Assembly: GCF_003762925.1 (NCBI RefSeq)
Contig: NZ_RJUK01000001.1
Location: forward strand, 372,001 to 436,000
Direction of reading: 5' to 3'
Source: Marinimicrobium koreense
GTDB lineage: Bacteria; Pseudomonadota; Gammaproteobacteria; Pseudomonadales; Cellvibrionaceae
DNA length: 64,000 bases
Shown: positions 22,501-30,176 of the stretch, piece after piece
How the letters are laid out: each line of letters begins with the position of its first letter
Numbering within the stretch: position 1 is the stretch's first letter
The notes under the pieces: generated by a model
What the model was told of the DNA's origin: nothing
Databases searched by the model: none
The model's input: only the letters and a program-made list of their open reading frames with translations
Translations under genes and position numbers: made by a program

Positions 22501-22720
22501 CAGTTCCGGTCCCGGGGCGGAATCCCGCTGGGCCATCGGCTGGGTCATTTTTGGCGGGCTGGGCTTGGCCGCGCTGTTCACCCTGTTCCTTACGCCGGTG
22601 GTGTATCTCGGCCTGGCGCGCTTTGCCAAACCCCGTGCCGCCGAGGGTGAGCGCCTGCACGGTGAGCTGGCCGATGCCGAAGCGATTCCCGATAGTGACG
22701 CCGAATGGCGCGCCTCCTGA
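19562..22720 (+). CDS. RND efflux pump, AcrB/MexB-like (HAE1-type)
   Basis: Proton-driven inner-membrane transporter of 1052 residues. It shows TM1 (PILVLVINLLIALAG), a large periplasmic loop, a TM2-6 block with the proton-relay Asp pair region GLVVDDAIVVLEN near residue 400, a second periplasmic loop, and TM7-12 with GLMAKNGILLVEFAD near residue 930. The start is GTG at 19562 in a 4-base overlap with the adaptor stop (GTGA). The length and double Asp motif favour a drug or small-molecule exporter rather than a heavy-metal pump. No local regulator gene is present. Confidence 0.92.
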   Translation: MSDEKNRADIQEVNDLPSLSIRRPILVLVINLLIALAGAAAILAVEVRELPNIDYPYVSVNGNYPGASPETMDAEVTSVVEGAVARVTGLRSVRSDSEEGNFRMSLEFNAGVDLNDVASEVREAVSRVQRELPEDVEQLTVVKADPDAQSIINIAAISDSLSETELTQRIERDIIPELISVTGVADVQVFGGRNRIVRVVMDPMKLASFGLGVTDVANALRNAPYDVPSGSYRSSDQELLVRADATATTEEDIRSIIVEGNTRVGDIARVFYTPRDADSLVRFNGQPVVGMGVIRQAQSNTLEISNGIREILGPLDERLTDVELTITEDNATFIRGSVKEVITSLLLTVAIVIGTIWLFIGSFRVTLVPSLAIPIALIGTVAAIWALGFSINILTLLALVLATGLVVDDAIVVLENIQRRRGQGLGARAAAVLGTRQVFFAVVATTAVLVSVFVPIAILPSTAGRLFREFGFVLSIAVAISSFVALSLVPAAAARISPEREGQPHPFRNKLTGFGNRMVGVYSWMVDHALRYAWTTFGIALLIVALAGYAYTQVPKELVPSEDRGVIYIGINGPEGVGLDYIERQAGQVSEIVQPIVASGEARLAFSILGWRDPNRALFVLPLADWSERSRNQQAIAAEIEPKLKELPGVTSWVGAGNSLNIRGGGGQGSTIELALTGPDYDEIYQAAQSFIKEVETRYDHISDPDLDYDPNKPQLSINVDRRRASELGVELADISATLRAMVDGYDLVDLSVGDEAIPIILESATGQIRSPDDLLNLYISSSTGELLPLSSVVTLTEENIAAELERNAQRRSIEIEFQLDSEYPLQTAVDDVRAVAADTLPRGIGLIFQGEAQTLDETSREVALTYIIALVVVFLVLCAQFESFTSALIVMVTVPFGIAAAILAILITGTSINIYSQIGLVMLIGLMAKNGILLVEFADQLRDLGHDVYSAVRTAALVRLRPIAMTLMSTVLGGLPLILSSGPGAESRWAIGWVIFGGLGLAALFTLFLTPVVYLGLARFAKPRAAEGERLHGELADAEAIPDSDAEWRAS

Positions 22721-22943
22721 GGAACCTCCAGAGGACTTGGGTGCCGAATGGACGTGCCCCGGTCCTCTTGACCGGTTTTGAATTGGGGTGCTCACACCCG
22801 GGCCCCCAAAAGGTGTTAAGCTAGTGAATGGAGCCCTGTGGTGCTGCGTGAGGTCCTCATGTTATGAGTGCCTCAAGTAAAGTGCCGCAACGGTCACATT
22901 ACTGGCTGCCACTACTCTGGCATGACGCCAAAAGGAGGCTGAA

Positions 22944-23267
22944 ATGGCAACATCATCCAAAAGTACCGCTGAAAAAAGTACCACCGAAAATGGCGCCGAA
23001 ACGGGCGCTCCCTTCACCGAAAAAACCGTTGCAGCGGCACACGAAGCGATCGATCGTTTATCCGAGCGTGTGGCCAAAACGGAAGAGCGCTTGCGCGGTG
23101 CCGCCAATCAGGGCCAGCAGAGCTGGACCGAGAAGCAGGAAGAGGTGCGAGCACAGGTGGAAGGGTCGGTTTCCAGTGCACGGGACTACGCCCGGGAAAA
23201 TCCGTTGATGACGGCAGGTATCGCTTTTGCAGCGGGCCTGATTGTTGCCAATCTGCTTCGCCGCTAG
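22944..23267 (+). CDS. DUF883 (ElaB/YqjD-like) membrane-anchored protein
   Basis: A 107-residue protein with a polar, helical N-terminal part (AAAHEAIDRLSERVAKTEERL) and one C-terminal transmembrane anchor (PLMTAGIAFAAGLIVANLL) ending in RR. This is the ElaB/YqjD layout; E. coli members bind ribosomes and rise in stationary phase. A CAAAAGGAGGCTG ribosome-binding site supports the ATG at 22944. It leads a compact set with the holin-like and small unknown genes that follow, much like E. coli yqjD-yqjE-yqjK. Function here is inferred only. Confidence 0.85.
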   Translation: MATSSKSTAEKSTTENGAETGAPFTEKTVAAAHEAIDRLSERVAKTEERLRGAANQGQQSWTEKQEEVRAQVEGSVSSARDYARENPLMTAGIAFAAGLIVANLLRR

Positions 23268-23280
23268 TTCGGGGCACTGA

Positions 23281-23793
23281 ATGCGCGAAGGCGAGCAGAC
23301 AAGATCCCGGGACCATGGCGGAGCAGGACCCCAGGCAGACGGCGAAGAGGGTAACGCAGAGTCGGTAAACGATACGGCGAATGAGTCACCTCCGGAGTCG
23401 TCTCTGCTGGACCTGGCGACCGCCATGGTCATTCTGATTCGTCAGACCTGGATCGACCGCTGGGCGCTGTTCAAAGCTGAGGCTCGCCTGGCGGCCAGAA
23501 GCCTGGCGCTGATTCTGCTGGTGAGCATTCTGTTGGCCATGACTCTGATGCTGGTCTGGGTGCTGTTGCTGGCGGTGGTCAGCTACCTGGCCTGGCAGGC
23601 TGGCGTACACTGGGGCTGGATTGCCGCCGGGTTGGTGCTCGCCCAGTGCGTCATGGTCGTGTATCTGCGCGGGCAGCTCCGTCGCTTGTTGCGCTGGTTG
23701 CGTTTTCCGGAAACTCGACGCGCCTTTGCGCGAGTGGCCAGTGATGACGAAACCCCGGAAACGCCCACAAAGGAAACGGAAGCCGCGTCATGA
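23281..23793 (+). CDS. YqjE-like (holin-superfamily) membrane protein
   Basis: A 170-residue protein with a hydrophilic, acidic N-terminus of about 45 residues, two adjacent long hydrophobic helices (about residues 75-100 and 105-125) and a basic then acidic tail. The plan and the position after a DUF883 gene match YqjE. The first ATG has a poor ribosome-binding site, so a later start is possible. The last four bases overlap the next gene as ATGA. Molecular role unknown. Confidence 0.75.
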   Translation: MREGEQTRSRDHGGAGPQADGEEGNAESVNDTANESPPESSLLDLATAMVILIRQTWIDRWALFKAEARLAARSLALILLVSILLAMTLMLVWVLLLAVVSYLAWQAGVHWGWIAAGLVLAQCVMVVYLRGQLRRLLRWLRFPETRRAFARVASDDETPETPTKETEAAS

Positions 23794-24056
23794 TTACCGC
23801 ATTACTCCTCAAGCGCCAGAGCCGGGAAGTGGCTCGTTTGTCCTCCGCCATTCACCATGAGCGTCGGGTGCTCAATGCACTTCGTCACGAGGCGCGTGCG
23901 GGGCTGGAAACGCATCTGCAAGGGGGCTGGGCAGTGGCGGGTTGTTTTTCGGCCGGCTTCCTGACCGGGCGTTTTGGCGGCCGGATGGCCAGGGCGGTAC
24001 GCACGCTTCCGGTGATGCGACTGGCCCGCCAATTGTGGGCCCACCTGCTGGTGTAA
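23790..24056 (+). CDS. Small unknown protein, third gene of YqjD/E-like operon
   Basis: An 88-residue basic protein without a recognisable family. It has an N-terminal charged helix (RQSREVARLSSAIHHERRVLNALRHE is split by charge), then a hydrophobic, glycine-rich segment (WAVAGCFSAGFLTGRFGG) that may be a single membrane helix or hairpin. It starts within the YqjE-like stop (ATGA) and ends 15 bases before the permease gene, so it is surely co-translated. By position it could be a YqjK analogue. Confidence 0.6.
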   Translation: MITALLLKRQSREVARLSSAIHHERRVLNALRHEARAGLETHLQGGWAVAGCFSAGFLTGRFGGRMARAVRTLPVMRLARQLWAHLLV

Positions 24057-24071
24057 GGATTCATCCACCTC

Positions 24072-25190
24072 ATGTTCAAACCCTTTTCCTCGCACTTTGG
24101 TCTGCCCCATTTCCAACTGATTGCCTTACTGGTGCTGGCGACGATCGCCCTGGTGGCGGCCCTGCATGTCGCTTCTCCGATTCTGATCCCGATCACCATG
24201 GCGTGGTTACTGAGCGCGCTGCTCGCGCCGGTCATTCGCTATGGTCAGCGCTACGGCATTCCTCCCACGCTCTCGGCTCTGGTGTTGATGGGGCTGTTGG
24301 TTTACGGTGTGGTACTGATCTTCCTGTTATTGATTGAACCCGCCGAGCAGTGGTTGCAGAATATTCCGGACGTGGTACGCGGGTTTCGCGAAAAGCTCTC
24401 GGAGTTCAGCGGTCCGCTGTCAAACCTTCAGGCGGTGACCGAGGAAGTGCGTCAGCTTTACATCCTCGGCGATGGCGACAAGATGACCCCGGTTGAGGTC
24501 AAGGTCGAACGGGAAAGTACCCTGGGTTCTTTTGTCCTGGCCAACCTGCCGACGCTGTTGGCCGGGCTGACCATCGTGGTTTTTCTGACTTACTTTCTGC
24601 TCGCTGCGGGTGACCGCTTTCTGCGCAAGGCGACACAACTGGGGGCCAATCTCGGTTCGCGTCGCCGCATCGTGCGCATTGCGTACCGCATTCGCCAGGA
24701 CATTTCACGCTATCTGGCGACCATTACGGTGATCAATATTACGCTGGGTGCCTGTGTGGCGCTGGCAATGAAGCTGCTCGGCGTGGAGAACGCTCTGCTG
24801 TGGGGCATCATGGCCACCTGTTTCAATTTCGCGCCGTACGTTGGCGCGGTGGTGATGGCCGGGATTCTCACGCTGGTCGGACTGGCCACCTTCCCGAGCA
24901 TTCCCCAGGCGTTGCTGGTGCCGGGGGTGTACATGGCACTGTCGGTTACTGAGGGGCACATGATTACGCCGATGGTGATCGGGCGGAGGTTGGCCGTTAC
25001 ACCGACCGCAGTGTTTATCTCGGTAGTGGCCTGGGGCTGGTTATGGGGTGTGGCCGGGGCGCTGATGGCGGTTCCCTTGCTGGCGAGCTTCAAGATCGTC
25101 TGTGAAAATGTGCCGCAGTTGATGCCGATTTCACGACTGCTCGATAACAGCTCACCCAAGCGTCAACGCCGGTTTTTGCGCGCCCGCTGA
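24072..25190 (+). CDS. AI-2E/PerM (UPF0118) family membrane permease
   Basis: A 372-residue multi-spanning protein of the AI-2E transporter superfamily, which includes TqsA, PerM and Na+/H+ antiporters of halophiles. It has two N-terminal membrane helices (HFQLIALLVLATIALVAAL and after), a cytoplasmic or periplasmic insertion (about 95-155), and a C-terminal block of helices with the family pattern GAVVMAGILTLVGLAT and TEGHMITPMVIGRR. The 3' end overlaps the convergent ylqF gene by 28 bases. The transported substrate cannot be told from sequence. Confidence 0.85.
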   Translation: MFKPFSSHFGLPHFQLIALLVLATIALVAALHVASPILIPITMAWLLSALLAPVIRYGQRYGIPPTLSALVLMGLLVYGVVLIFLLLIEPAEQWLQNIPDVVRGFREKLSEFSGPLSNLQAVTEEVRQLYILGDGDKMTPVEVKVERESTLGSFVLANLPTLLAGLTIVVFLTYFLLAAGDRFLRKATQLGANLGSRRRIVRIAYRIRQDISRYLATITVINITLGACVALAMKLLGVENALLWGIMATCFNFAPYVGAVVMAGILTLVGLATFPSIPQALLVPGVYMALSVTEGHMITPMVIGRRLAVTPTAVFISVVAWGWLWGVAGALMAVPLLASFKIVCENVPQLMPISRLLDNSSPKRQRRFLRAR

Positions 25191-26098
25191 CGGCGCAGCT
25201 TGGCTTTTTCTTCCTTTTCGATTTTGGCCCGTTCGTCGGCCTCCCGGGCTTCGGCCTCTTCGCGTTCGGTCATCTCCGGCGTTTCCAGCGTAATGGGGCC
25301 GAGAACCCCGTCCCGCAGTTCACTGATCAGCAGCGCGGAGACTTTCTCCAGGTCCACCTGGCCGCCCTTGCGCACCGTACCCCGAGCCCGGCCGATGCTT
25401 TCCAGCAGCTCCAGGTCGTCTTCGGGAAGCTCCGTGAGCCGGTAGCGGGCCTTGAGCGCCTCGGGGTATTGCTGGCCCAGATAGGCCACGGTAAACAGTG
25501 CCACTTCCGGGTAGTCGAAGATCTTCTCCTTGATCGCCCCCGTGGCGGCCAGTCGGTATCCGCAACTGGGCGGATTCAGTTTGGGCCACAGAAACCCCGG
25601 GGTGTCGGTCAGCACCACCCGGTTGTCCAGTTTGATTCGTTGCTGGGATTTGGTGACCCCGGCTTCGTTGCCGGTTTTGGCAATCTTGCGCCCGGCGAGG
25701 ATATTGATCAGGGTGGATTTGCCCACGTTCGGAATCCCCATGATCATCGCTTGGGTGTTGCGTGCGCTCAGGTTCCGGTCCGCCAGAATGTCCTGAATCT
25801 GAACCAGCAGTCGACGAATGCTCTCGGGCTTGCGGTGCGTGACGGGTAGGGCGGTCACGCCCTGTTCCTGCTCCAGGTGGGCCACCCAGCGCTCGGTCAT
25901 GGCCGGGTCCGCCAGGTCGGCCTTATTGAGCAGTTTGATGCACGGCTTGTCGCCGCGCAGCGCGGGAATCATCGGATTCTCGCTGGAGTAGGGGATACGG
26001 GCATCGAGCACCTCAATGACCACATCCATATGGGCCATTACCTCCGCAATCTCCTTGCGGGCCTTATGCATATGTCCGGGAAACCAGTTAATCGCCAT
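25163..26098 (-). CDS. ylqF: Ribosome biogenesis GTPase YlqF/RbgA family
   Basis: A circularly permuted GTPase that assists late 50S ribosomal subunit assembly. In the 311-residue protein the G motifs run G4 (LLNKADLAD, near 57), G1 (IMGIPNVGKSTLIN, near 127) and G3 (TDTPGFLWP, near 165), the permuted order that defines the family. The C-terminus is a highly charged Glu/Lys/Arg tail ending RRQRARKNRR. The gene converges on the AI-2E gene with a 28-base overlap of coding regions. Gammaproteobacterial members are less studied than Bacillus RbgA. Confidence 0.92.
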   Translation of the reverse strand: MAINWFPGHMHKARKEIAEVMAHMDVVIEVLDARIPYSSENPMIPALRGDKPCIKLLNKADLADPAMTERWVAHLEQEQGVTALPVTHRKPESIRRLLVQIQDILADRNLSARNTQAMIMGIPNVGKSTLINILAGRKIAKTGNEAGVTKSQQRIKLDNRVVLTDTPGFLWPKLNPPSCGYRLAATGAIKEKIFDYPEVALFTVAYLGQQYPEALKARYRLTELPEDDLELLESIGRARGTVRKGGQVDLEKVSALLISELRDGVLGPITLETPEMTEREEAEAREADERAKIEKEEKAKLRRQRARKNRR

Positions 26099-26185
26099 TC
26101 AATTCTCTACCAGGCTGCGTGTTCATCGGCGGGGGAGGGCGATTGTGCCCGCAATCCACCCCAACCACAACGGTTGCTTAAGGTT

Positions 26186-26234
26186 GCGTAGGGGCCGAGC
26201 GCAGCGGTATAACCCCGCATCCGCCGTAACCTAA
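26186..26234. repeat. Degenerate REP remnant
   Basis: GTAGGGGCCGAGCGCAGCGGTATAA then CCGCATCCGCCGTAACC. The GGCGGATAAG core has been replaced by a GGCCGAGCGCAGCGGTATA variant tip, also seen in the REP copies at 43.0 and 44.7 kb. The rest of the 312-base gap (26235-26409) is AT-rich and holds the GH43 promoter region. Confidence 0.75.
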
Positions 26235-26296
26235 ACTCGTTTCCAGTTGTGCCACCCAAAATTATCGAAATAACAGATACCTCATCTATTCAAAAA

Positions 26297-26307
26297 TTGT
26301 ATTACAA
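26297..26307. promoter_or_regulatory. TTGTA-T-TACAA palindrome upstream of GH43
   Basis: A perfect 5+1+5 inverted repeat inside AATTGTATTACAAAT, about 100 bases before the arabinanase start. It resembles GntR-type operators such as that of AraR. The regulator is unknown, so this is only a candidate site. Confidence 0.35.
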
Positions 26308-26409
26308 ATCCTTGTTCGCCCCGGTCCAATCTTGATAACCTAAATTTCGAACGATGATAGGATAATAATACGAATGGACCCACTAACCATAAGCATAAAT
26401 AGGTGACCC

Positions 26410-27804
26410 ATGAGAACAATGATACTCCGTTTACTACCGACCCTGCGCCGCCTCGGCCTGGTTGCCCTGCTGTTGGGAGCTACTCCCGCCCTGGCTCTGG
26501 ACCTGACCGGCATTACCAACTCCCATGACCCCTCTACACTGGTGCGTGATGGGGATACCTACTTCCATTTCACCACCGGCAACGGCGTCTGGTACTCCCG
26601 GTCCACCGATCTGGTCCACTGGGATAACCCTGGCGATATCTTCGGCAGCTCCTGGCCGGCCTGGATCAACGACGCGGTGCCCGGCTTTGAAGGCCACTTC
26701 TGGGCGCCGGATGCCATCCAGATGGGCGACTATTACTACGTCTACTACTCCGTCTCCACCTTCGGCAGCTCCCGCTCCGCCATCGGCGTAGTCCGCACCC
26801 CGTCGCTAAAGAACCCCAACTGGCAGGACCTGGGTGTGGTGGTGCAGTCCTACGGCGGATCGGAGGAAATCAATGCGATTGATGCGGCCCTGTTTCGCGA
26901 TCACGACGGCAAGGTGTATATGTCCTACGGCTCCTGGTTCGGCGGCCTGGGCGTGGCGGAAATCAATCAGAATACCGGTAAGCTCGCCAGCGCTGTCACC
27001 AAGATTTATGGCGGCGGCCACCAGTCCATTGAAGCGCCGTACATTACCCGCAACGGCGATTACTACTACCTGTTTTTCACCCGTGGTCTCTGCTGTCGGG
27101 GCGCGGACAGTACCTATGAAGTGCAGGTGGCCCGCTCCACCAGCGTGTTTGGCCCCTATACCGGCGAGCGCAACCTGTTGCCCAACGAAGACGGCAAGCG
27201 CAAAGGCCCCGGCCATATCGGCGTGCTCAAGCAGGACGGTTGTAACTACGTCACCACCCATTACTACGATCTGAATGACGGCGGCAATGCCAAGCTGGAC
27301 ATTCAGCGCATGACCTTCTCCGGCGGCTGGCCCTCCATGACCCACAACTTCAGTTCCATCACCAGTTGCGGTGGTGTGAGTGAAGGGCTGTATCAGTTCG
27401 AGTCCCAGCTCAGTGGCAAACTGTTGGAAATAGCCAATGCCGATACCGCCAACGGTGGCAACGTCGTGCAGTACGCTGACAATGGCGGCCTGCACCAGAA
27501 GTGGTATGTGGTGGACCACGGCACCGGCGAATACAGCCTGATCAACGGCCTGAGCCTGAAGGGTATGGATGTCTGGGAAGGTAGCACCTCGGCGGGTGCG
27601 AATATCGCCCAGTGGGACTACTGGGGCAGCGCCGGTCAGCGTTGGCAGATCAACCCGGCGGGTAACTACGTGGAAGTTGAATCGGTACTGAGCGGCATGG
27701 TGCTGGATGTGGAAGGAAAAAGCACCGCCAACGGCGCCAACATCCTGCAGTGGAACAGCACCGGCGGCACCAACCAACGCTGGATCATGATCCGTCAGTA
27801 TTAA
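26410..27804 (+). CDS. Secreted GH43 arabinanase with ricin-type CBM13
   Basis: Probably an endo-1,5-alpha-L-arabinanase that cleaves the arabinan side chains of pectin. The 464-residue protein has a signal peptide (cleavage near ALA, residue 29). A five-bladed GH43 catalytic domain spans about 31-310, with the expected acids Asp40 (SHDPS), Asp158 (NAIDAA) and Glu208 (SIEAPY). A C-terminal beta-trefoil lectin domain (about 325-464) carries QKW/QRW repeats typical of CBM13. All catalytic residues are present. A GGTGACCC sequence precedes the ATG. Exact linkage specificity within GH43 is inferred from motif context, not from subfamily placement. Confidence 0.9.
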   Translation: MRTMILRLLPTLRRLGLVALLLGATPALALDLTGITNSHDPSTLVRDGDTYFHFTTGNGVWYSRSTDLVHWDNPGDIFGSSWPAWINDAVPGFEGHFWAPDAIQMGDYYYVYYSVSTFGSSRSAIGVVRTPSLKNPNWQDLGVVVQSYGGSEEINAIDAALFRDHDGKVYMSYGSWFGGLGVAEINQNTGKLASAVTKIYGGGHQSIEAPYITRNGDYYYLFFTRGLCCRGADSTYEVQVARSTSVFGPYTGERNLLPNEDGKRKGPGHIGVLKQDGCNYVTTHYYDLNDGGNAKLDIQRMTFSGGWPSMTHNFSSITSCGGVSEGLYQFESQLSGKLLEIANADTANGGNVVQYADNGGLHQKWYVVDHGTGEYSLINGLSLKGMDVWEGSTSAGANIAQWDYWGSAGQRWQINPAGNYVEVESVLSGMVLDVEGKSTANGANILQWNSTGGTNQRWIMIRQY

Positions 27805-27816
27805 TCACTAACCTTG

Positions 27817-27917
27817 TTACTGCGGATGCGCCTTCGGCTTATCCGCCCTACGGCCGGGCGCAGCGGTATAGACACGCGTAGGGCGGATAAGGGCGCAGCC
27901 CGCATCCGCCGTAACCC
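27817..27917. repeat. REP pair after the GH43 gene
   Basis: TACTGCGGATGCGCC with CTTATCCGCCCTACG, a CCGGGCGCAGCGGTATAG spacer, then GTAGGGCGGATAAGGGCGC with GCATCCGCCGTAACCC, between convergent genes. Confidence 0.88.
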
Positions 27918-27929
27918 AACCCGAACCGC

Positions 27930-28562
27930 TCACCCCAAACAAGCCGCAATCGGTTGATCCCCATGAAACAGGGGATAAATCTTCCCGATCGTCCCCGGCG
28001 ACCCCAGACAATGCTCAATCGCCAGCGCCACATCCGCCCGGGAAATCCACTGGTCCTCGGCCTTCTCCGGCCAATGGTTGATCACCCGTCCCGAGGCCGG
28101 GTCATCGGTCAATCGTCCGGGCCGCAGAATGGTGTAGGGCACCCCGCTCGCCAACAGGTGATCATCGGCAACTTTCTTGCACACGGTGTAATGCTTGATC
28201 TTGGCTGGCCCCGCTTCCGGATCTTCCGCCCCGCGGGAGCTGACCATCACAAACTGTTGAATACCCCGGGCCCTGGCGATATCCACCGCCTTCATCGCGC
28301 CCCACATATCCACCAGAATGGTCTTGTCCGCCCCGGTTTTGGCGCCCGAGCCGGCGGTAAATACCACCTTGTCACAGCCTTCAAACGCATGGCTGAAATC
28401 GCCTTCCAGATCCGCAATCACGGGCTCGGCACCCAGAGAGCGCACCGCCTCGGCCTGCGGCTCGTTGCGCACCATGGCGCGCGGCTTTTGGTGGTGGTCC
28501 GCCAGCTCCTGGACCAGTAACTGGCCAATCTGCCCGTGAGCGCCAATAATCAAGGTAGTCAT
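27930..28562 (-). CDS. NAD(P)-binding atypical SDR / NmrA-like protein
   Basis: A 210-residue Rossmann-fold protein with the nucleotide loop IGAHGQIGQLL at residues 6-16, an ADLEGD second motif, VMVSSRGAED near residue 107, and the YTVCK pair near 125 (Tyr and Lys of SDR-type enzymes). C-terminal YTILRPGRLTDDP is typical of the YwnB/SDR_a5 group of NAD(P)H-binding proteins. The start is ATG at 28562; the longer upstream frame has no support. Substrate unknown; such proteins act as reductases, epimerases or redox sensors. Confidence 0.82.
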   Translation of the reverse strand: MTTLIIGAHGQIGQLLVQELADHHQKPRAMVRNEPQAEAVRSLGAEPVIADLEGDFSHAFEGCDKVVFTAGSGAKTGADKTILVDMWGAMKAVDIARARGIQQFVMVSSRGAEDPEAGPAKIKHYTVCKKVADDHLLASGVPYTILRPGRLTDDPASGRVINHWPEKAEDQWISRADVALAIEHCLGSPGTIGKIYPLFHGDQPIAACLG

Positions 28563-28664
28563 TGCGTGTTTCCCCTTATCTCCAGTGCAATGACAACACC
28601 TTACCATGAAGACAAAAAGTCTGGCATCATCAGAAAAGAGCCGTCGATGCCACTGGAGGCCGCC

Positions 28665-29423
28665 ATGAACGACACCCGCATCAAAGCCGTATTTTTCGAT
28701 CTGTCCGGTGTTCTGTACGAGGGTGATCGGCGAATCGACGGCGCCATTGAGGCCGTCGCGGCGGCCAGAGACCGGGGCCTGGTACTGCGGTTTGTCACCA
28801 ACACCGCCACCAAGTCACGTGAACAGTTACTGGAGAAGCTGCAACAACTGGGCTTTGATGTGACAGCGCAAGAACTCTTCACCGCCCCCGATGCGGCCCT
28901 GGCCTACGTGCGGGAACACCAGTTGACCCCCTACGCGCTGGTCCACCCCAGCATCAAGGCCCTGTTCGGGCCCCTGGGCGACCGCGAACCCGACTGTGTG
29001 GTGCTGGGCGATGCGCGGGACGAGTTGAACTACCGTAACCTCAACCAGGCGTTTCGCATCGCACAGGCCCACAAACGGCTGATTGCCATTGGCGAGAACA
29101 AATACTTCAACGACGGCGACGCCCTCTGCCTGGATGCCGGCCCCTTCGTCCGCGCCGTCGCCTGGGCGGCGGATGTGGAGCCGGTGGTCATGGGCAAACC
29201 CAACCCGGAATTCTTCCATCAGGTAGTGACCTCCACGGGCCTGCCTCCCGAGCAGTGCCTGATGATAGGCGACGACGTATTTGGGGATGTGGAGGGGGCA
29301 CTCAAAGCCGGTTTGCAGGCCCGGTTGGTGAAAACCGGAAAATATCAGGCTGAGGACGAGAAGAAATTGAGCCCGGCCGCGATAGTTCTGGAGTCTGTAA
29401 AAGTATTACCGTCGATGCTATAA
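28665..29423 (+). CDS. LHPP-like HAD-IIA phosphatase
   Basis: A 252-residue haloacid dehalogenase-type hydrolase with the LHPP (phospholysine phosphohistidine inorganic pyrophosphate phosphatase) pattern: motif I is FDLSGVLY, with Ser in place of the usual second Asp as in animal LHPP; then FVTNTATKSR (motif II), GKPNPEFF with the motif III Lys, and IGDDVFGDVEGA (motif IV). The N-terminal choice is the ATG at 28665, which has a GGAGG eight bases upstream; an ATG at 28647 is in frame but lacks one. The following HD-hydrolase gene is only about 35 bases away. A role on phosphohistidine or pyrophosphate is inferred from homology only. Confidence 0.83.
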   Translation: MNDTRIKAVFFDLSGVLYEGDRRIDGAIEAVAAARDRGLVLRFVTNTATKSREQLLEKLQQLGFDVTAQELFTAPDAALAYVREHQLTPYALVHPSIKALFGPLGDREPDCVVLGDARDELNYRNLNQAFRIAQAHKRLIAIGENKYFNDGDALCLDAGPFVRAVAWAADVEPVVMGKPNPEFFHQVVTSTGLPPEQCLMIGDDVFGDVEGALKAGLQARLVKTGKYQAEDEKKLSPAAIVLESVKVLPSML

Positions 29424-29457
29424 CGAAGGTATTCGAGTGCGAGTATCAGGAGGCTTG

Positions 29458-30042
29458 GTGAACAAAAGTGTTACTCAACTATCCGATTTTCTACTTCAAC
29501 TTGACGGCCTGAAGTCCGTGAACCGCCGAACCTATATCAATGGCGGAGAGCGAGTAGAAAACTCGGCCGAACATTCCTGGCATTTGGCGATGGCGTGTTG
29601 GACGTTCTCAGAATTGTTGCAAGATGATTTTGATGTTTTGACGCTTATCAAGCTGGCGTTGGTTCATGATCTGGGTGAAATTGATGCCGGTGATACGTTT
29701 CTTTACAGCGCCAATCGAGACACTGCCCACCTTGAAGAGCGCAAGTGTGTTGAGAGGATTGCGTTCCACCCTGGAAACCCCATCCACAACTTATTGACCC
29801 TGTGGGACGAGCAGGAGTTTGGGCAAAGCAGGGAGGCCAAACTGCTGAAGGTCATCGATCGATTACTGCCGTTTCTGCACAATATCTCCAGTAACGGGCG
29901 AGCATGGCAGGAGAACGGGATTTATAAAAGCCAGGTGTTGGAAATGCATCAGTTTGTTGAACGGGAACAACCGGACATCTATCAGTGGGTGGTTGCAAAG
30001 GTAGATTACGCGGTCGAGCAGGGGTGGCTGAAGGAGTCCTGA
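29458..30042 (+). CDS. HD-domain hydrolase (YfbR-like)
   Basis: A 194-residue metal-dependent phosphohydrolase of the HD family. The metal ligands are visible as ENSAEHSWH (His of motif 1), VHDLGEIDAGD (the HD pair) and a downstream Asp in KVIDRLLPF. The YfbR group dephosphorylates deoxynucleoside 5'-monophosphates. The start chosen is GTG at 29458, directly after AGGAGGCTTG; an upstream in-frame GTG at 29437 would leave that site inside the gene. It forms a small unit with the LHPP-like gene. Substrate is inferred. Confidence 0.82.
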   Translation: MNKSVTQLSDFLLQLDGLKSVNRRTYINGGERVENSAEHSWHLAMACWTFSELLQDDFDVLTLIKLALVHDLGEIDAGDTFLYSANRDTAHLEERKCVERIAFHPGNPIHNLLTLWDEQEFGQSREAKLLKVIDRLLPFLHNISSNGRAWQENGIYKSQVLEMHQFVEREQPDIYQWVVAKVDYAVEQGWLKES

Positions 30043-30176
30043 AACCGCTTATTTTGGCTTTGTGTTCGAGGCGGATAAATGCTCTAATAATGGTCATAAG
30101 GACCACTACTGACATTCAAGCTCCCGTGCACCTCAGGTATGGAGGTCTCGCCGGGAGACAATAAGAGGACTGAGCT

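Noticed and set aside
22864-23208. A 114-codon frame overlapping the DUF883 gene
   Set aside because: The DUF883 frame at 22944 has a strong ribosome-binding site and a standard family pattern, so this frame is a shadow.
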